The notes: generated from the sequence alone by a model not told the origin. A stretch of 64,000 nucleotides of DNA from Pseudomonas mediterranea CFBP 5447 (GCF_000774145.1 NZ_KN322987.1:1360871-1424870); one strand, 5' to 3'. Numbered from the stretch's first letter, positions 31,755 through 44,642 are shown. Numbers and translations: made by a program.

Positions 31755-33053
31755 ATGTCTTCCAACACGAGCAACGGCAAGGCGATCTTTCGCGTTGTCA
31801 GCGGCAACTTCCTGGAGATGTTCGACTTCATGGTCTATGGCTTCTACGCCACGGCCATCGCCAAGACGTTCTTCCCCACCGACAGTGCTTTCGCCTCGCT
31901 GATGCTGTCCCTGGCCACCTTCGGCGCCGGGTTCCTGATGCGCCCGCTGGGGGCGATCTTTCTCGGTGCCTACATCGACCGCCATGGTCGCCGCAAAGGC
32001 CTGATCATCACCCTGGCGATGATGGCCGCCGGCACCCTGCTGATCGCCTGTGTACCGGGCTACGCCACCCTGGGCGTGGTGGCGCCATTGCTGGTGCTGC
32101 TGGGCCGGTTGCTGCAAGGCTTCTCCGCAGGGGTCGAGCTCGGTGGCGTGTCGGTGTACCTGGCGGAAATCTCCACACCCGGGCGCAAGGGCTTCTTTGT
32201 CAGTTGGCAATCCGCCAGCCAACAGGCTGCCGTGGTGTTCGCCGGTCTGCTGGGGGTCGGCCTCAATCATTGGCTGAGCCCGCAGGAAATGGGCGAATGG
32301 GGCTGGCGCGTACCCTTCCTGATAGGTTGCATGATCGTCCCGGCGATTTTCGTGATTCGCCGCTCCTTGGAGGAAACGCCTGAATTCCAGGCGAGAAAGC
32401 ACCGCCCCACCCTGTCGGAAATCATCCGCTCCATCGGTCAGAACTTTGGAATCGTCTTGGCGGGCATGGCGCTGGTGGTAATGACCACGGTGTCCTTCTA
32501 CCTGATCACCGCCTATACACCGACCTTCGGCAAATCCGAGTTGAACCTGTCGGACCTGGACGCGTTGCTGGTCACCGTGTGCATCGGCCTGTCGAACTTC
32601 TTCTGGTTGCCGGTGATGGGGGCATTTTCCGACAAGGTCGGGCGCAAACCCCTGCTGCTCGCCGCGACCATCCTGGCCATCCTGACGGCCTATCCGGCGC
32701 TGTCCTGGCTGGTGGCGAGCCCCAGCTTCAGCCATCTGCTGATCGTCGAGCTGTGGCTGTCGTTCCTGTATGGATCCTACAACGGCGCGATGGTGGTGGC
32801 CTTGACGGAAATCATGCCGATTGAAGTCCGCACCACCGGGTTCTCCCTGGCCTACAGCCTGGCGACCGCAACCTTCGGCGGGTTCACACCGGCGGCCTGT
32901 ACTTATCTGATCCATGTACTGGATAACAAGGCGGCGCCGGGGATATGGCTCAGTGGTGCGGCGGTGCTGGGGCTGATTGCTACCGTGGTGCTGTTCAAGG
33001 GCAATCGTCATCAATTGCGGACCGCGCAGGCTTCGGTAGTGGGTGGTGCCTGA
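31755..33053 (+). CDS. MFS (metabolite:H+ symporter) carboxylate transporter, citrate/tricarballylate type
   Basis: A 432-residue inner-membrane transporter with 12 predicted TM helices. It belongs to the metabolite:H+ symporter branch of the MFS: GNFLEMFDFMVYGFYATAIAKTFFP at TM1, the AYIDRHGRRKGL loop between TM2 and TM3, GRLLQGFSAGVELGG in TM4, and FSDKVGRKPLLL between TM8 and TM9. These features match citrate-proton symporters; tricarballylate or another di/tricarboxylate is possible. The ATG at 31755 gives the standard N-terminus; longer frames run into a REP. A bidirectional terminator separates it from gap. Confidence 0.87.
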   Translation: MSSNTSNGKAIFRVVSGNFLEMFDFMVYGFYATAIAKTFFPTDSAFASLMLSLATFGAGFLMRPLGAIFLGAYIDRHGRRKGLIITLAMMAAGTLLIACVPGYATLGVVAPLLVLLGRLLQGFSAGVELGGVSVYLAEISTPGRKGFFVSWQSASQQAAVVFAGLLGVGLNHWLSPQEMGEWGWRVPFLIGCMIVPAIFVIRRSLEETPEFQARKHRPTLSEIIRSIGQNFGIVLAGMALVVMTTVSFYLITAYTPTFGKSELNLSDLDALLVTVCIGLSNFFWLPVMGAFSDKVGRKPLLLAATILAILTAYPALSWLVASPSFSHLLIVELWLSFLYGSYNGAMVVALTEIMPIEVRTTGFSLAYSLATATFGGFTPAACTYLIHVLDNKAAPGIWLSGAAVLGLIATVVLFKGNRHQLRTAQASVVGGA

Positions 33054-33062
33054 CAGACCGCT

Positions 33063-33123
33063 ATCGCGAGCAGGCTCGCTCCCACATTTTGACCGCGTAC
33101 GCTCTGTGGGAGCGAGCTTGCTC
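33063..33123. repeat. REPIN, right copy shortened
   Basis: REP copies at 33063-33086 and, inverted, at 33105-33123, the latter diverging after AGCTTGCTC. Located just after the MFS gene. Confidence 0.8.
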
Positions 33124-33170
33124 CGGGCGGCGATCCGACGATGAGGCCCATGAGGCCAAACCTCCAGACA

Positions 33171-33204
33171 AAAAAACGCCCCGACAAGTCGGGGCGTTTT
33201 TTTT
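33171..33204. terminator. Bidirectional terminator between MFS gene and gap
   Basis: A nine-bp stem CGCCCCGAC/GTCGGGGCG is flanked by AAAAAA and TTTTTTTT, so it works for both convergent transcripts. Confidence 0.92.
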
Positions 33205-33219
33205 ACTAGCGGCTAGCGC

Positions 33220-34683
33220 TTAGCGTGGGAACGCTGGCGGGTTCACACCGGCCATGTCTTCCATCACGCGGACCACCTGGCAGCTGTAACCGAATTCGTT
33301 GTCGTACCAGACGTACAGAACAACGCGGTTGTCTTGGCTGATGGTCGCTTCAGCATCCACGACACCGGCGTGGCGCGAGCCCACGAAGTCGGTGGACACC
33401 ACTTCCTGGGAATTGACGAAGTCGATCTGCTTATGCAGATCGGAGTGCAGCGCCATGTAGCGCAGGTACTCGTTCATCTCTTCACGGGTGGCGGCTTTCT
33501 CAAGGTTCAGGTTGAGAATGGCCATCGACACGTTAGGCGTCGGCACACGAATCGCATTGCCGGTCAGCTTGCCGGCCAGTTCAGGCAGGGCCTTGGCGGC
33601 GGCGGTGGCGGCACCGGTCTCGGTGATGACCATGTTCAGCGCGGCGCTGCGGCCACGACGATCGCCTTTGTGGAAGTTGTCGATCAGGTTCTGGTCGTTG
33701 GTGTACGAGTGAACTGTTTCGACGTGACCGTTGACGATACCGAACTTGTCGTTCACTGCCTTGAGCACCGGCACGATGGCGTTGGTGGTGCAAGAGGCGG
33801 CGGAGACAATCTTGTCGTCCGCGGTGATGTCGCCGTGGTTGATGCCGTGAACGATGTTCTTCAGCTTGCCCTTGCCAGGCGCGGTCAGGACAACGCGGTC
33901 GACACCCGGGCAGGCCAGGTGCTGGCCCAGGCCGTCGGCGTCACGCCATACACCGGTGTTGTCCACCAGCAGCGCGTCCTTGATCCCGTACTGGGTGTAG
34001 TCCACCTCGGTCGGGTTCTTCGCGTAGATCACCTGGATCAGGTTGCCGTTGGCGGTGATGGTGTTGTTTTCTTCGTCGATGGTAATGGTGCCGTTGAACG
34101 AACCATGGACCGAGTCACGGCGCAGCAGGCTGGCACGCTTGGTCAGGTCGTTCTCGGCGCCCTTGCGCACCACGATGGCCCGCAGGCGCAGGCCGTCGCC
34201 ACCACCGGTTTTCTCGATCAGGATGCGCGCCAGCAGACGGCCGATACGACCGAAGCCGTACAGGACCACGTCAGTGCCTTTGCGAGCCGAAACGTTCTGC
34301 TGGCCAACCACATCAGCCATCTCTTCACGCACGAACTGCTCGGCGCTACGGCCGTTGCCTTCGTTGCGGAATTTGAACGCCAACTTGCCCAGGTCCACCG
34401 AAGCCGCGCCGAGCTTGAGCTCGCTCATGGCTTTGAGCAGAGGGAATGTTTCGTGGACGGAGAGTTCGCTGTCGTCGGAAGAACGGTGGCGAGCAAAGCG
34501 GTGAGCCTTGAGAATCGCGATGACAGACTGGTTGATCAGGCTGCGGCCATAGATCGAGCTCACCACGTTGTTATTGCGGTAGAGCTGACCGATGAGAGGG
34601 ATCATCGCTTCGGCGAGTGCTTCACGATCAATCCATTCACCAAGACACTGGTCGGGCTTCTGAGTCACGGGAACCTTCCACAT
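33220..34683 (-). CDS. gap: Glyceraldehyde-3-phosphate dehydrogenase, long Pseudomonas form
   Basis: A 487-residue GAPDH. The catalytic domain starts around residue 135 (TDVVLYGFGRIGRLLARIL), contains the active-site SAASCTTNAIVP cysteine, and ends WYDNEFGYSCQVVRVMEDMAG. The ~130-residue N-terminal helical extension (DQCLGEWIDREALAEAMIPLIGQLYRNNNVV...) is characteristic of a gammaproteobacterial GAPDH class and makes it longer than the ~335-residue standard enzyme. Pseudomonads use several GAPDHs, and direction of flux is not deducible here. It diverges from mfd across 169 bp. Confidence 0.93.
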   Translation of the reverse strand: MWKVPVTQKPDQCLGEWIDREALAEAMIPLIGQLYRNNNVVSSIYGRSLINQSVIAILKAHRFARHRSSDDSELSVHETFPLLKAMSELKLGAASVDLGKLAFKFRNEGNGRSAEQFVREEMADVVGQQNVSARKGTDVVLYGFGRIGRLLARILIEKTGGGDGLRLRAIVVRKGAENDLTKRASLLRRDSVHGSFNGTITIDEENNTITANGNLIQVIYAKNPTEVDYTQYGIKDALLVDNTGVWRDADGLGQHLACPGVDRVVLTAPGKGKLKNIVHGINHGDITADDKIVSAASCTTNAIVPVLKAVNDKFGIVNGHVETVHSYTNDQNLIDNFHKGDRRGRSAALNMVITETGAATAAAKALPELAGKLTGNAIRVPTPNVSMAILNLNLEKAATREEMNEYLRYMALHSDLHKQIDFVNSQEVVSTDFVGSRHAGVVDAEATISQDNRVVLYVWYDNEFGYSCQVVRVMEDMAGVNPPAFPR

Positions 34684-34852
34684 GTAGGGGCTGAAAAAAG
34701 GGGCTACATTATGCCGCCGAGTCCACGCCGGAGCAATGTGCGCCTGTCGCGCCGTGGTTTTCCCTCCTGTCCGGGTAGTCTGCGACTGACAGCCGCCCCT
34801 TTACCCCGCTACAATTGTCGACTTTGTCGCAACGCTTGGAGCTCAACCTTCC

Positions 34853-37800
34853 GTGCCCGTTCTGCGTCTTCCGCTTCTCCCTGCCACGGCAGGTAAACAG
34901 CACTGGGGCAACCTGCCCGGTGCCGCCCTGAGCCTGGCCATTGCCGAGGCCGCCAGCGCTGCCAAGCGCTTTACCCTGCTGCTGACCGCCGACAGCCAGA
35001 GCGCCGAGCGGCTGGAGCAGGAGCTGGGTTTCTTCGCCCCGGATCTGCCGGTCCTGCATTTTCCGGACTGGGAAACCCTGCCCTACGATCTGTTCTCGCC
35101 ACACCAGGACATCATTTCCCAGCGAATCGCCAGCCTCTATCGGTTGCCGGAGCTCAGTCATGGCGTTTTGGTAGTGCCCATCACCACGGCCCTACATCGC
35201 CTGGCCCCGACCCGGTTCCTGCTCGGCAGCAGCCTGGTGCTGGATATCGGCCAGAAGCTGGATGTGGAGCAGATGCGCACCCGACTGGAGGCCAGCGGCT
35301 ACCGTTGCGTCGACACCGTGTACGAACACGGCGAGTTCGCGGTACGTGGCGCCTTGATCGACCTGTTCCCGATGGGCAGCAAGCTGCCTTATCGCATCGA
35401 CCTGTTCGATGACGAAATCGAGACCCTGCGCACTTTCGATCCGGAAAACCAGCGTTCCATCGACAAGGTCCAGTCGGTGCGCCTGCTGCCCGCCAAGGAA
35501 TTCCCGCTGCAGAAAGACGCCGTGACCCGTTTCAAGGCACGGTTTCGCGAACGCTTCGACGTGGATTTCCGTCGCTGCCCGATCTTCCAGGACCTGAGCA
35601 GCGGGATCACCCCCGCCGGCATCGAGTATTACCTGCCGCTGTTCTTCGAAGAGACCTCCACCCTGTTCGATTACCTGCCCCAGGACACCCAGGTGTTCTC
35701 GTTGCCCGGCATCGAACAGGCCGCGGAAAACTTCTGGAACGACGTGCGCAATCGCTACGAAGAGCGTCGCGTCGACCCATCCCGTCCTTTATTGCCGCCC
35801 GCCGAGTTGTTCCTGCCGGTGGAAGACTGCTTTGCCCGTCTCAAGAACTGGCCACGCGTGGTGGCAAGCCAGCAGGACGTGGAGCCCGGCGCCGGCCGTG
35901 AACGCTTCCCCGCCAAGGCCCTGCCGGACCTGGCGATCGAAGCCAAGGCCACCCAGCCATTGGCGGCGCTGGCCGGTTTTCTCGATGAGTTTCCCGGTCG
36001 CGTGCTGTTTACCGCTGAATCCGCCGGGCGGCGCGAAGTACTGCTGGAATTGCTCGAGCGCCTGAAACTGCGGCCGAAAACGGTCGACAGCTGGCCGGAT
36101 TTCGTCGCGAGCAAGGATCGCCTGGCAATCACCATCGCACCACTGGACGAAGGCCTGGTGCTCGACGATCCGGCGCTGGCGCTGGTGGCCGAAAGCCCGT
36201 TGTTCGGCCAGCGCGTCATGCAACGCCGGCGCCGCGAGAAACGCGCCGATGCCGCCAACGACGCCGTCATCAAGAACCTCACCGAACTGCGCGAAGGCGC
36301 GCCGGTGGTGCACATCGACCACGGCGTGGGCCGCTACCTGGGCCTGGCGACTTTGGAAATCGACAACCAGGCGGCCGAATTCCTCACCCTGGAATACGCC
36401 GAAGGCGCCAAGCTCTACGTGCCGGTGGCGAACCTGCACCTGATCGCACGCTACACCGGCAGTGACGACGCCCTGGCCCCGCTGCATCGCCTGGGCTCGG
36501 AAACCTGGCAAAAGGCCAAGCGCAAGGCCGCCGAGCAAGTGCGCGACGTGGCCGCCGAACTGCTGGACATCTACGCCCGCCGCGCCGCGCGCGAGGGTTA
36601 TGCCTTCGCCGACCCTAAAGCCGACTACGAAACCTTCAGCGCCGGTTTCCCGTTCGAGGAAACCGTCGACCAGCAGACCACCATCGAAGCCGTGCGCGCC
36701 GACATGCTCGCGCCCAAGCCGATGGACCGGCTGGGGTGCGGCGGTGTCTGTGCGGCGATGTCGGCTTCGGCAAGACCGAGGTGGCGATGCGCGCCGCGTT
36801 CATTGCCGTACACAGCGGCAAGCAGGTCGCCATCCTGGTGCCGACCACCCTGCTCGCCCAACAGCACTACAACAGCTTCCGCGACCGCTTCGCCGATTGG
36901 CCGGTGACCGTGGAGGTGATGAGCCGCTTCAAATCCGCCAAAGACGTGAACGCCGCCGTGGCCGACCTGGCCGAGGGCAAGATCGACATCGTCATCGGCA
37001 CGCACAAGCTGCTGCAGGACGATGTGAAGATCAAGAACCTCGGGCTGGTGATCATCGACGAAGAACACCGCTTCGGTGTGCGCCAGAAAGAACAGCTCAA
37101 GGCCCTGCGCAGCGAGGTCGACATCCTCACCCTGACCGCCACGCCGATTCCGCGCACGCTGAACATGGCGGTGTCGGGCATGCGCGACCTGTCGATCATC
37201 GCCACGCCGCCGGCCCGTCGCCTGTCGGTGCGCACCTTCGTCATGGAGCAGAACAAGAGCACGGTCAAGGAAGCCCTGCTGCGCGAGCTGCTGCGTGGCG
37301 GCCAGGTCTATTACCTGCACAACGACGTCAAGACCATCGAGAAGTGCGCCGCCGACCTGGCCGAGCTGGTGCCAGAAGCACGGATCGGCATCGGCCACGG
37401 GCAGATGCGCGAACGCGAACTCGAACAGGTGATGAGCGACTTCTACCACAAGCGCTTCAACGTGCTGATCGCCTCGACCATCATCGAGACCGGTATCGAC
37501 GTGCCAAGCGCCAACACCATCATCATCGAGCGGGCCGACAAGTTCGGCCTGGCCCAGTTGCACCAACTGCGCGGCCGCGTCGGGCGTAGTCACCACCAGG
37601 CCTACGCCTACCTGTTGACCCCGCCACGCCAGCAGATCACGCCGGATGCGGAAAAGCGCCTGGAGGCCATCGCCAATACCCAGGATCTCGGCGCCGGCTT
37701 CGTGCTTGCCACCAACGACCTGGAAATCCGTGGCGCCGGCGAACTGCTGGGTGACGGCCAGAGCGGGCAGATCCAGGCCGTCGGCTTCACCCTGTACATG

Positions 37801-38316
37801 GAAATGCTGGAACGGGCGGTCAAGTCGATCCGCAAGGGCGAACAGCCGAACCTCGACCAACCCCTGGGCGGCGGGCCGGAAATCAACCTGCGGGTGCCGG
37901 CGCTGATCCCGGAGGATTACCTGCCGGATGTCCATGCACGACTGATCCTCTACAAGCGCATTGCCTCGGCCAGCAACGAGGAGGATCTCAAGGACCTGCA
38001 AGTGGAAATGATCGACCGCTTTGGCCTGTTGCCGGAACCGACCAAGAACCTGGTGCGAACGACGCTGCTCAAACTCCAGGCCGAACAACTGGGCATCAAG
38101 AAAGTCGACGGTGGCCCCAATGGCGGCCGGATCGAATTCGCAGCCCAGACCCCGGTCGATCCGTTGGTGCTGATCAAGCTGATCCAGGGCCAGCCCAAGC
38201 GCTACAAGTTCGAAGGCGCCACGATGTTCAAGTTCATGGTGCCCATGGAGCGCCCGGAAGAACGTTTCAATACCGTAGAAGCGCTGTTCGAGCGCCTCAC
38301 CCAGACCACTGCTTGA
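34853..38316 (+). pseudogene. mfd: Transcription-repair coupling factor Mfd, frameshifted
   Basis: Mfd removes stalled RNA polymerase and recruits UvrA. The 5' part (34853 GTG to ~36734) encodes the UvrB-like domains and RNAP-interacting domain, in one frame. From ~36750 the helicase part continues in another frame, with CGDVGFGKTEVA (Walker A), IIDEEHRFGV (DEEH box), SGMRDLSIIATPPARR and ASTIIETGIDVPSANTIII, plus the C-terminal domain. The break is a 14-bp imperfect tandem repeat, 36735-36748 against 36749-36762, two mismatches, just before the P-loop. Removing 14 bp from the 3464-bp locus leaves exactly 1150 codons, the normal 1149-residue Mfd. As sequenced, translation would stop at 36907 after 684 residues, without the motor. 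Either a real knockout or an assembly artefact. Confidence 0.88.
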
Positions 38317-38326
38317 AGGACGCCCC

Positions 38327-38893
38327 ATGCGCCTGTTTCGTTCACTGACCTTGCTGCTGACCCTGGTCGCTCCCCTGGCGTCTGCCGACGACCTGTATCA
38401 GGTTGAAATGATTCTGCTGCGCCAGAACGCCGAACCGGTGATTATCAGCCGTGCCGCTCCGGAAGACTGGGACGCCGACGCGCAACGCCTGCCCGCCGAC
38501 AGCCAGCGCACCCCGGCGCTGGGAAACATCGTGGAGAAACTCAACGCCAGCGGCCAATACACCGTATTGATGCACAAGGCCTGGCAGCAGAACCTCGGCG
38601 AACAAGGCAGCAAGATCGCCATCAGCGACGGCGCCGAACAGTTCGGCCAATTTCCCATCGAAGGCACCCTGGGGCTGAAATTGGGACGCTTCACCGACGT
38701 GGATGCCGATTTCTGGATCAACCGGATCGATGCCAATGGCCTGGTCACCGCGAGTGAACGCCTGAAGCAGAACAGCCACACCAAGAACGGCCAACTCAAC
38801 TACCTCGACAACGGCCAGCTGGCCCTGCTGATCAAGATCACCTCGTTGACCGCGCCCGCTCCACGGCAGGCACCTGACGTCATTCCGGACTGA
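38327..38893 (+). CDS. csiV: CsiV-family periplasmic protein
   Basis: A 188-residue exported protein with a signal peptide (residues ~1-20, FRSLTLLLTLVAPLASA). The mature domain starts DDLYQVEMILLRQNAEP, the CsiV family signature. CsiV is a peptidoglycan-binding partner of outer-membrane lipoprotein LpoA in gammaproteobacteria; in Pseudomonas the partner is less clear. It lies 10 bp after mfd and 11 bp before the SNF2 gene, so it belongs to one transcription unit. Polar effects of the mfd frameshift are possible. Confidence 0.82.
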   Translation: MRLFRSLTLLLTLVAPLASADDLYQVEMILLRQNAEPVIISRAAPEDWDADAQRLPADSQRTPALGNIVEKLNASGQYTVLMHKAWQQNLGEQGSKIAISDGAEQFGQFPIEGTLGLKLGRFTDVDADFWINRIDANGLVTASERLKQNSHTKNGQLNYLDNGQLALLIKITSLTAPAPRQAPDVIPD

Positions 38894-38904
38894 TCGGCGC
38901 GCCT

Positions 38905-41595
<2,691 letters not shown>

Positions 41596-41620
41596 GACCC
41601 GTTGGTGGCGGCCCGATACC

Positions 41621-41776
41621 TGTGGGAGCCGCGCTTGCTCGCGATAGCGGTGTGCCAGGCAACTGCAATGTATGGTCTGGCGCCATCGCGAGCAGGCTCG
41701 CTCCCACAGGTTTCGCGTCATGCAGCCATAGCGAGTACATCGCAGTTTCAGTGTGGGAGCGAGCCTGCTCGCGATA
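41621..41776. repeat. Cluster of three REP sequences
   Basis: REP copies at 41621-41646 (diverged), 41685-41708 (inverted) and 41752-41776, filling the gap between the convergent SNF2 and phosphorylase genes. Confidence 0.88.
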
Positions 41777-41779
41777 GCG

Positions 41780-42514
41780 TTACATCAACACCCGCGCCAG
41801 GGTCGACTTCACCTTCCCCATTCCGTCATGCAGCGCCTGCTCGATCTCCGCCATGGTGATCACCGCCGTGGACTTGCCCGCCGCCGGGTTCACCACCAGG
41901 GCCAGGCAGGCATAGTCCAGCTCCAGTTCACGGGCCAGGGCCGCCTCCGGCATGCCGGTCATGCCGACGATGTCGCAACCGTCACGCTCCAGGCGGGCGA
42001 TTTCGGCCACGGTTTCCAGGCGCGGTCCCTGGGTGCAGGCGTATACACCATGGCTGCTGTAGCTACAGCCTTCGGCGGCCAGGGCCGCGATCAGTTTCTG
42101 GCGCAGCGACTCGCTGTAGGGGTAGCTGAAATCGATGTGGGTGACCGCTTCCAGATCGTCGGCGAAATAAGTGTGCTGGCGACCGCTGGTGTAGTCGATC
42201 AACTGATGCGGCACGCAGAAATGCCCGGTGCCCATCGCCGCATGGATCCCACCCACGGCATTGACGGCCAGGATTGCGTCGGCACCGGCCTGCTTCAGCG
42301 CCCAGAGATTGGCGCGATAGTTCACCTGATGGGGCGGCAACCGATGGGGGTGGCCGTGGCGAGCCAGGAACAACACTTCGCGTCCTGCGTAGTCGCCGAT
42401 CTGAATGTCGGCCGACGGTGCGCCGTAAGGCGTGTCTACCGCCAGGGACCGGCGGATGGTCAGGCCTTCGAGCTGGGTCAGGCCAGTGCCGCCGATAATT
42501 GCGTAAACGGTCAT
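41780..42514 (-). CDS. S-methyl-5'-thioinosine phosphorylase
   Basis: A 244-residue purine nucleoside phosphorylase-family enzyme of the MTAP subgroup. Motifs are YAIIGGTGLTQLEG at the N-terminus, FLARHGHPHRLPPHQVNYRAN, AVNAVGGIH, and CTQGPRLETVAEIARLERDGCDIVGMTGMPEAALA. Its P. aeruginosa counterpart in the same gene order (next to nagZ and psrA) is the experimentally defined methylthioinosine phosphorylase, which recycles methylthioadenosine after deamination. Purine specificity should follow from the active-site residues but is inferred here. It follows nagZ by 13 bp in one operon. Confidence 0.9.
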   Translation of the reverse strand: MTVYAIIGGTGLTQLEGLTIRRSLAVDTPYGAPSADIQIGDYAGREVLFLARHGHPHRLPPHQVNYRANLWALKQAGADAILAVNAVGGIHAAMGTGHFCVPHQLIDYTSGRQHTYFADDLEAVTHIDFSYPYSESLRQKLIAALAAEGCSYSSHGVYACTQGPRLETVAEIARLERDGCDIVGMTGMPEAALARELELDYACLALVVNPAAGKSTAVITMAEIEQALHDGMGKVKSTLARVLM

Positions 42515-42527
42515 GACAAAAACGTCC

Positions 42528-43538
42528 TTAATCGATCAATTGGGCGGCTTTCAGCGCGCCGATTGCCGTCAGCCAGCGTGGATCCTGGCGGTATTCGGTG
42601 GTGGCGAAGGCCTGGCCGCGCATGCGTGCGATCCGCGCCGATGGCTTGACCTTCAGGCGCTGGGCGGCGCTCAAGGCCAGCTCCGCGGCAGCACGGTCGT
42701 TGCACACCAGGCCCATGTCGCAACCGGCCGACAACGCGGCTTCGATACGACTGGCGGCATCGCCGACCACGTGGGCGCCAGCCATCGACAGGTCATCGCT
42801 GAAAATCACGCCGTCGAATTGCAGCTCGCCGCGCAGGATGTCCTGCAGCCAGCGCCGGGAAAAACCTGCCGGGTTGGCATCGACCTGGGGATAGATCACA
42901 TGGGCCGGCATCACCGCGGCCAGTTGTTTGCTCAATCGGGCAAAGGGCACCAGGTCATTGGCGCGGATCTGCTCGAGGCTGCGTTCATCGTTGGGAATCG
43001 CCACGTGGGAATCGGCTTCGGCCCAGCCATGACCAGGGAAATGCTTGCCCGTCGCAGCCATGCCGGCCGCTCGCATGCCGCGAATGAATGCACCGGCCAA
43101 CAACGCGACGCGCTCCGGATCGCCTTCAAAGGCGCGACTGCCGACCACCGCGCTGCGCTGATAATCGAGGTCCAGCACCGGGGCAAAGCTCAGGTCGAGA
43201 CCCACCGCCAGCACTTCGGCCGCCATGATCCAGCCGCACTGCTCGGCCAGGTATTCGGCATTCGGGTTATCGGCAATCGCCCGCATCGCCGGCAATCGCA
43301 CAAACCCCTGGCGCAGACGCTGAACGCGACCGCCCTCCTGATCGACCGCCAGCAACAGGTCAGGACGAACGGCGCGGATCGATGCACACAATTCCCGCAC
43401 CTGGCGTGGATGCTCGATATTGCGCGCGAAAACGATCAGCCCACCCACTTCCGGCTGACGCAACAGGTGGCGATCTTCGGCCGTCAGCCAGGTACCGGCG
43501 ACGTCCACCATCAACGAGCCTTGCAGGCCAGCAGTCAT
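42528..43538 (-). CDS. nagZ: Beta-N-acetylhexosaminidase NagZ
   Basis: A 336-residue family GH3 cytoplasmic glycosidase that removes N-acetylglucosamine from anhydro-muropeptides during peptidoglycan recycling; its products induce AmpC via AmpR in many pseudomonads. The catalytic loop KHFPGHGWAEADSH and the nucleophile region FDGVIFSDDLSMAGA are present, and LAVDQEGGRVQRLRQGF is the N-terminal signature. It lies between psrA and the phosphorylase gene. Confidence 0.95.
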   Translation of the reverse strand: MTAGLQGSLMVDVAGTWLTAEDRHLLRQPEVGGLIVFARNIEHPRQVRELCASIRAVRPDLLLAVDQEGGRVQRLRQGFVRLPAMRAIADNPNAEYLAEQCGWIMAAEVLAVGLDLSFAPVLDLDYQRSAVVGSRAFEGDPERVALLAGAFIRGMRAAGMAATGKHFPGHGWAEADSHVAIPNDERSLEQIRANDLVPFARLSKQLAAVMPAHVIYPQVDANPAGFSRRWLQDILRGELQFDGVIFSDDLSMAGAHVVGDAASRIEAALSAGCDMGLVCNDRAAAELALSAAQRLKVKPSARIARMRGQAFATTEYRQDPRWLTAIGALKAAQLID

Positions 43539-43705
43539 AGCATTTCCTTAGTTACGATGAACCCGCATGGCAGTAAAGATACGACCGCGCCACCAGGCAC
43601 CAGGCCCGGCAGGTCGCGGTCGTGCGATGCCATTTGAAACGGATTCGAAACGAGAGTCGGCATGGGCGGCTAGCTTAGCGGATGTGGGCAGCCGCGCCCA
43701 CCCGT

Positions 43706-44413
43706 TCACGCCTTGGCGAGGGTTGGTGTGGATTTGTTGCGTGGGCGCAACTGGGCGGCCGCCATGGCGTCATCGGTGACGCCGCTTTCGGCGCGCATGC
43801 CGGCCGCCAGGAAGGGCACCATCAGGCGCATCACCTGCTCGATGGAAGTATTCACACCGAAGTCGGTTTCGGCGATTGCCCTCAGGGCCTTGATGCCGGA
43901 CATGCTGAACGCCGCGGCACCCAGCATGAAGTGCACGCGCCAGAACAGCTCGATCGGCGGGATCCGGGGCGCAGCTTCGTTGACCAGGAGCATATAGCGG
44001 CGGAACACCTTGCCGTACATGTCTTCCAGGTAACGCCGCAGGTGCCCCTGGCTCTGGCTGAATGCCAGACCCAACAGGCGCATGAAAATGGACAGATCGT
44101 TACCGCTGCGCGGCTGCACGGCGAGCGCTTGCTCGACCAGCATTTCCAGCAGCTCTTCCAGCGAGGGCTTGACGTCGGGCTTGGCCTGGCGACGCTCCAG
44201 TTCGCGGTCGAGGCTGAGGCAGAAAGGCCCGAGGAACCGCGAGAACACCGCCTGGATCAGCGCCTTCTTCGAACCGAAGTGATAATTCACGGCCGCCAGG
44301 TTGACCCCGGCCTTGCTGGTGATCAGGCGCAACGAGGTTTCGGCGAAACCTTTTTCCGCGAACAGCTGTTCCGCAGCATCGAGAATGCGTTCAACGGTTT
44401 CCGACTGGGCCAT
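43706..44413 (-). CDS. psrA: TetR-family regulator PsrA
   Basis: A 235-residue regulator. The HTH (ETSLRLITSKAGVNLAAVNYHFGSKKALI, residues ~22-50) is that of PsrA, which senses long-chain fatty acids, represses itself and the fadBA operon, and activates rpoS. The start at 44413 is chosen because the two overlapping PsrA operators lie just upstream at 44429-44455. It diverges from lexA across ~240 bp. The fadAB operon, a known PsrA target, lies 6 kb to the right. Confidence 0.93.
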   Translation of the reverse strand: MAQSETVERILDAAEQLFAEKGFAETSLRLITSKAGVNLAAVNYHFGSKKALIQAVFSRFLGPFCLSLDRELERRQAKPDVKPSLEELLEMLVEQALAVQPRSGNDLSIFMRLLGLAFSQSQGHLRRYLEDMYGKVFRRYMLLVNEAAPRIPPIELFWRVHFMLGAAAFSMSGIKALRAIAETDFGVNTSIEQVMRLMVPFLAAGMRAESGVTDDAMAAAQLRPRNKSTPTLAKA

Positions 44414-44428
44414 GGTTACTCCGCCTGA

Positions 44429-44455
44429 CAAACACTTGTTTGAAACATACGTTTC
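44429..44455 (-). promoter_or_regulatory. Two overlapping PsrA operators
   Basis: CAAACACTTGTTTG (44429-44442) and GAAACATACGTTTC (44442-44455) both fit the PsrA motif (C/G)AAAC-N4-GTTT(G/C) and share one G. They lie 16 bp upstream of the psrA start, as expected for autorepression. Confidence 0.85.
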
Positions 44456-44607
44456 GACCTTGGGGTTGTCAAGCCTGGCGGGACGTTTTGCGAACGCCCG
44501 GTCAGCTATTTAACCACACCTTTACGGGCAGTTGCCCAAGTGGCGTGAACCGCCCGACCGACCGTCCAGCGGCCCGCGAAAAAAGGAGGATTGCCAAGCG
44601 GCGCTCA

Positions 44608-44642
44608 CTGTATATAATCCCAGTCACTGTATAAAAAGACAG
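44608..44642 (+). promoter_or_regulatory. Two LexA boxes upstream of lexA
   Basis: CTGTATATAATCCCAG (44608-44623) and CTGTATAAAAAGACAG (44627-44642). Both have CTG-N10-CAG, the second the full CTGT-N8-ACAG. The TATAAT-like bases inside the first box mark the promoter it blocks. The lexA start follows 10 bp later. Confidence 0.92.

Noticed and set aside
36735..36762. Programmed ribosomal frameshift as an explanation for the split mfd
   Set aside because: There is no slippery heptamer or stimulatory structure, and a simple 14-bp duplication accounts for the length and frame exactly.
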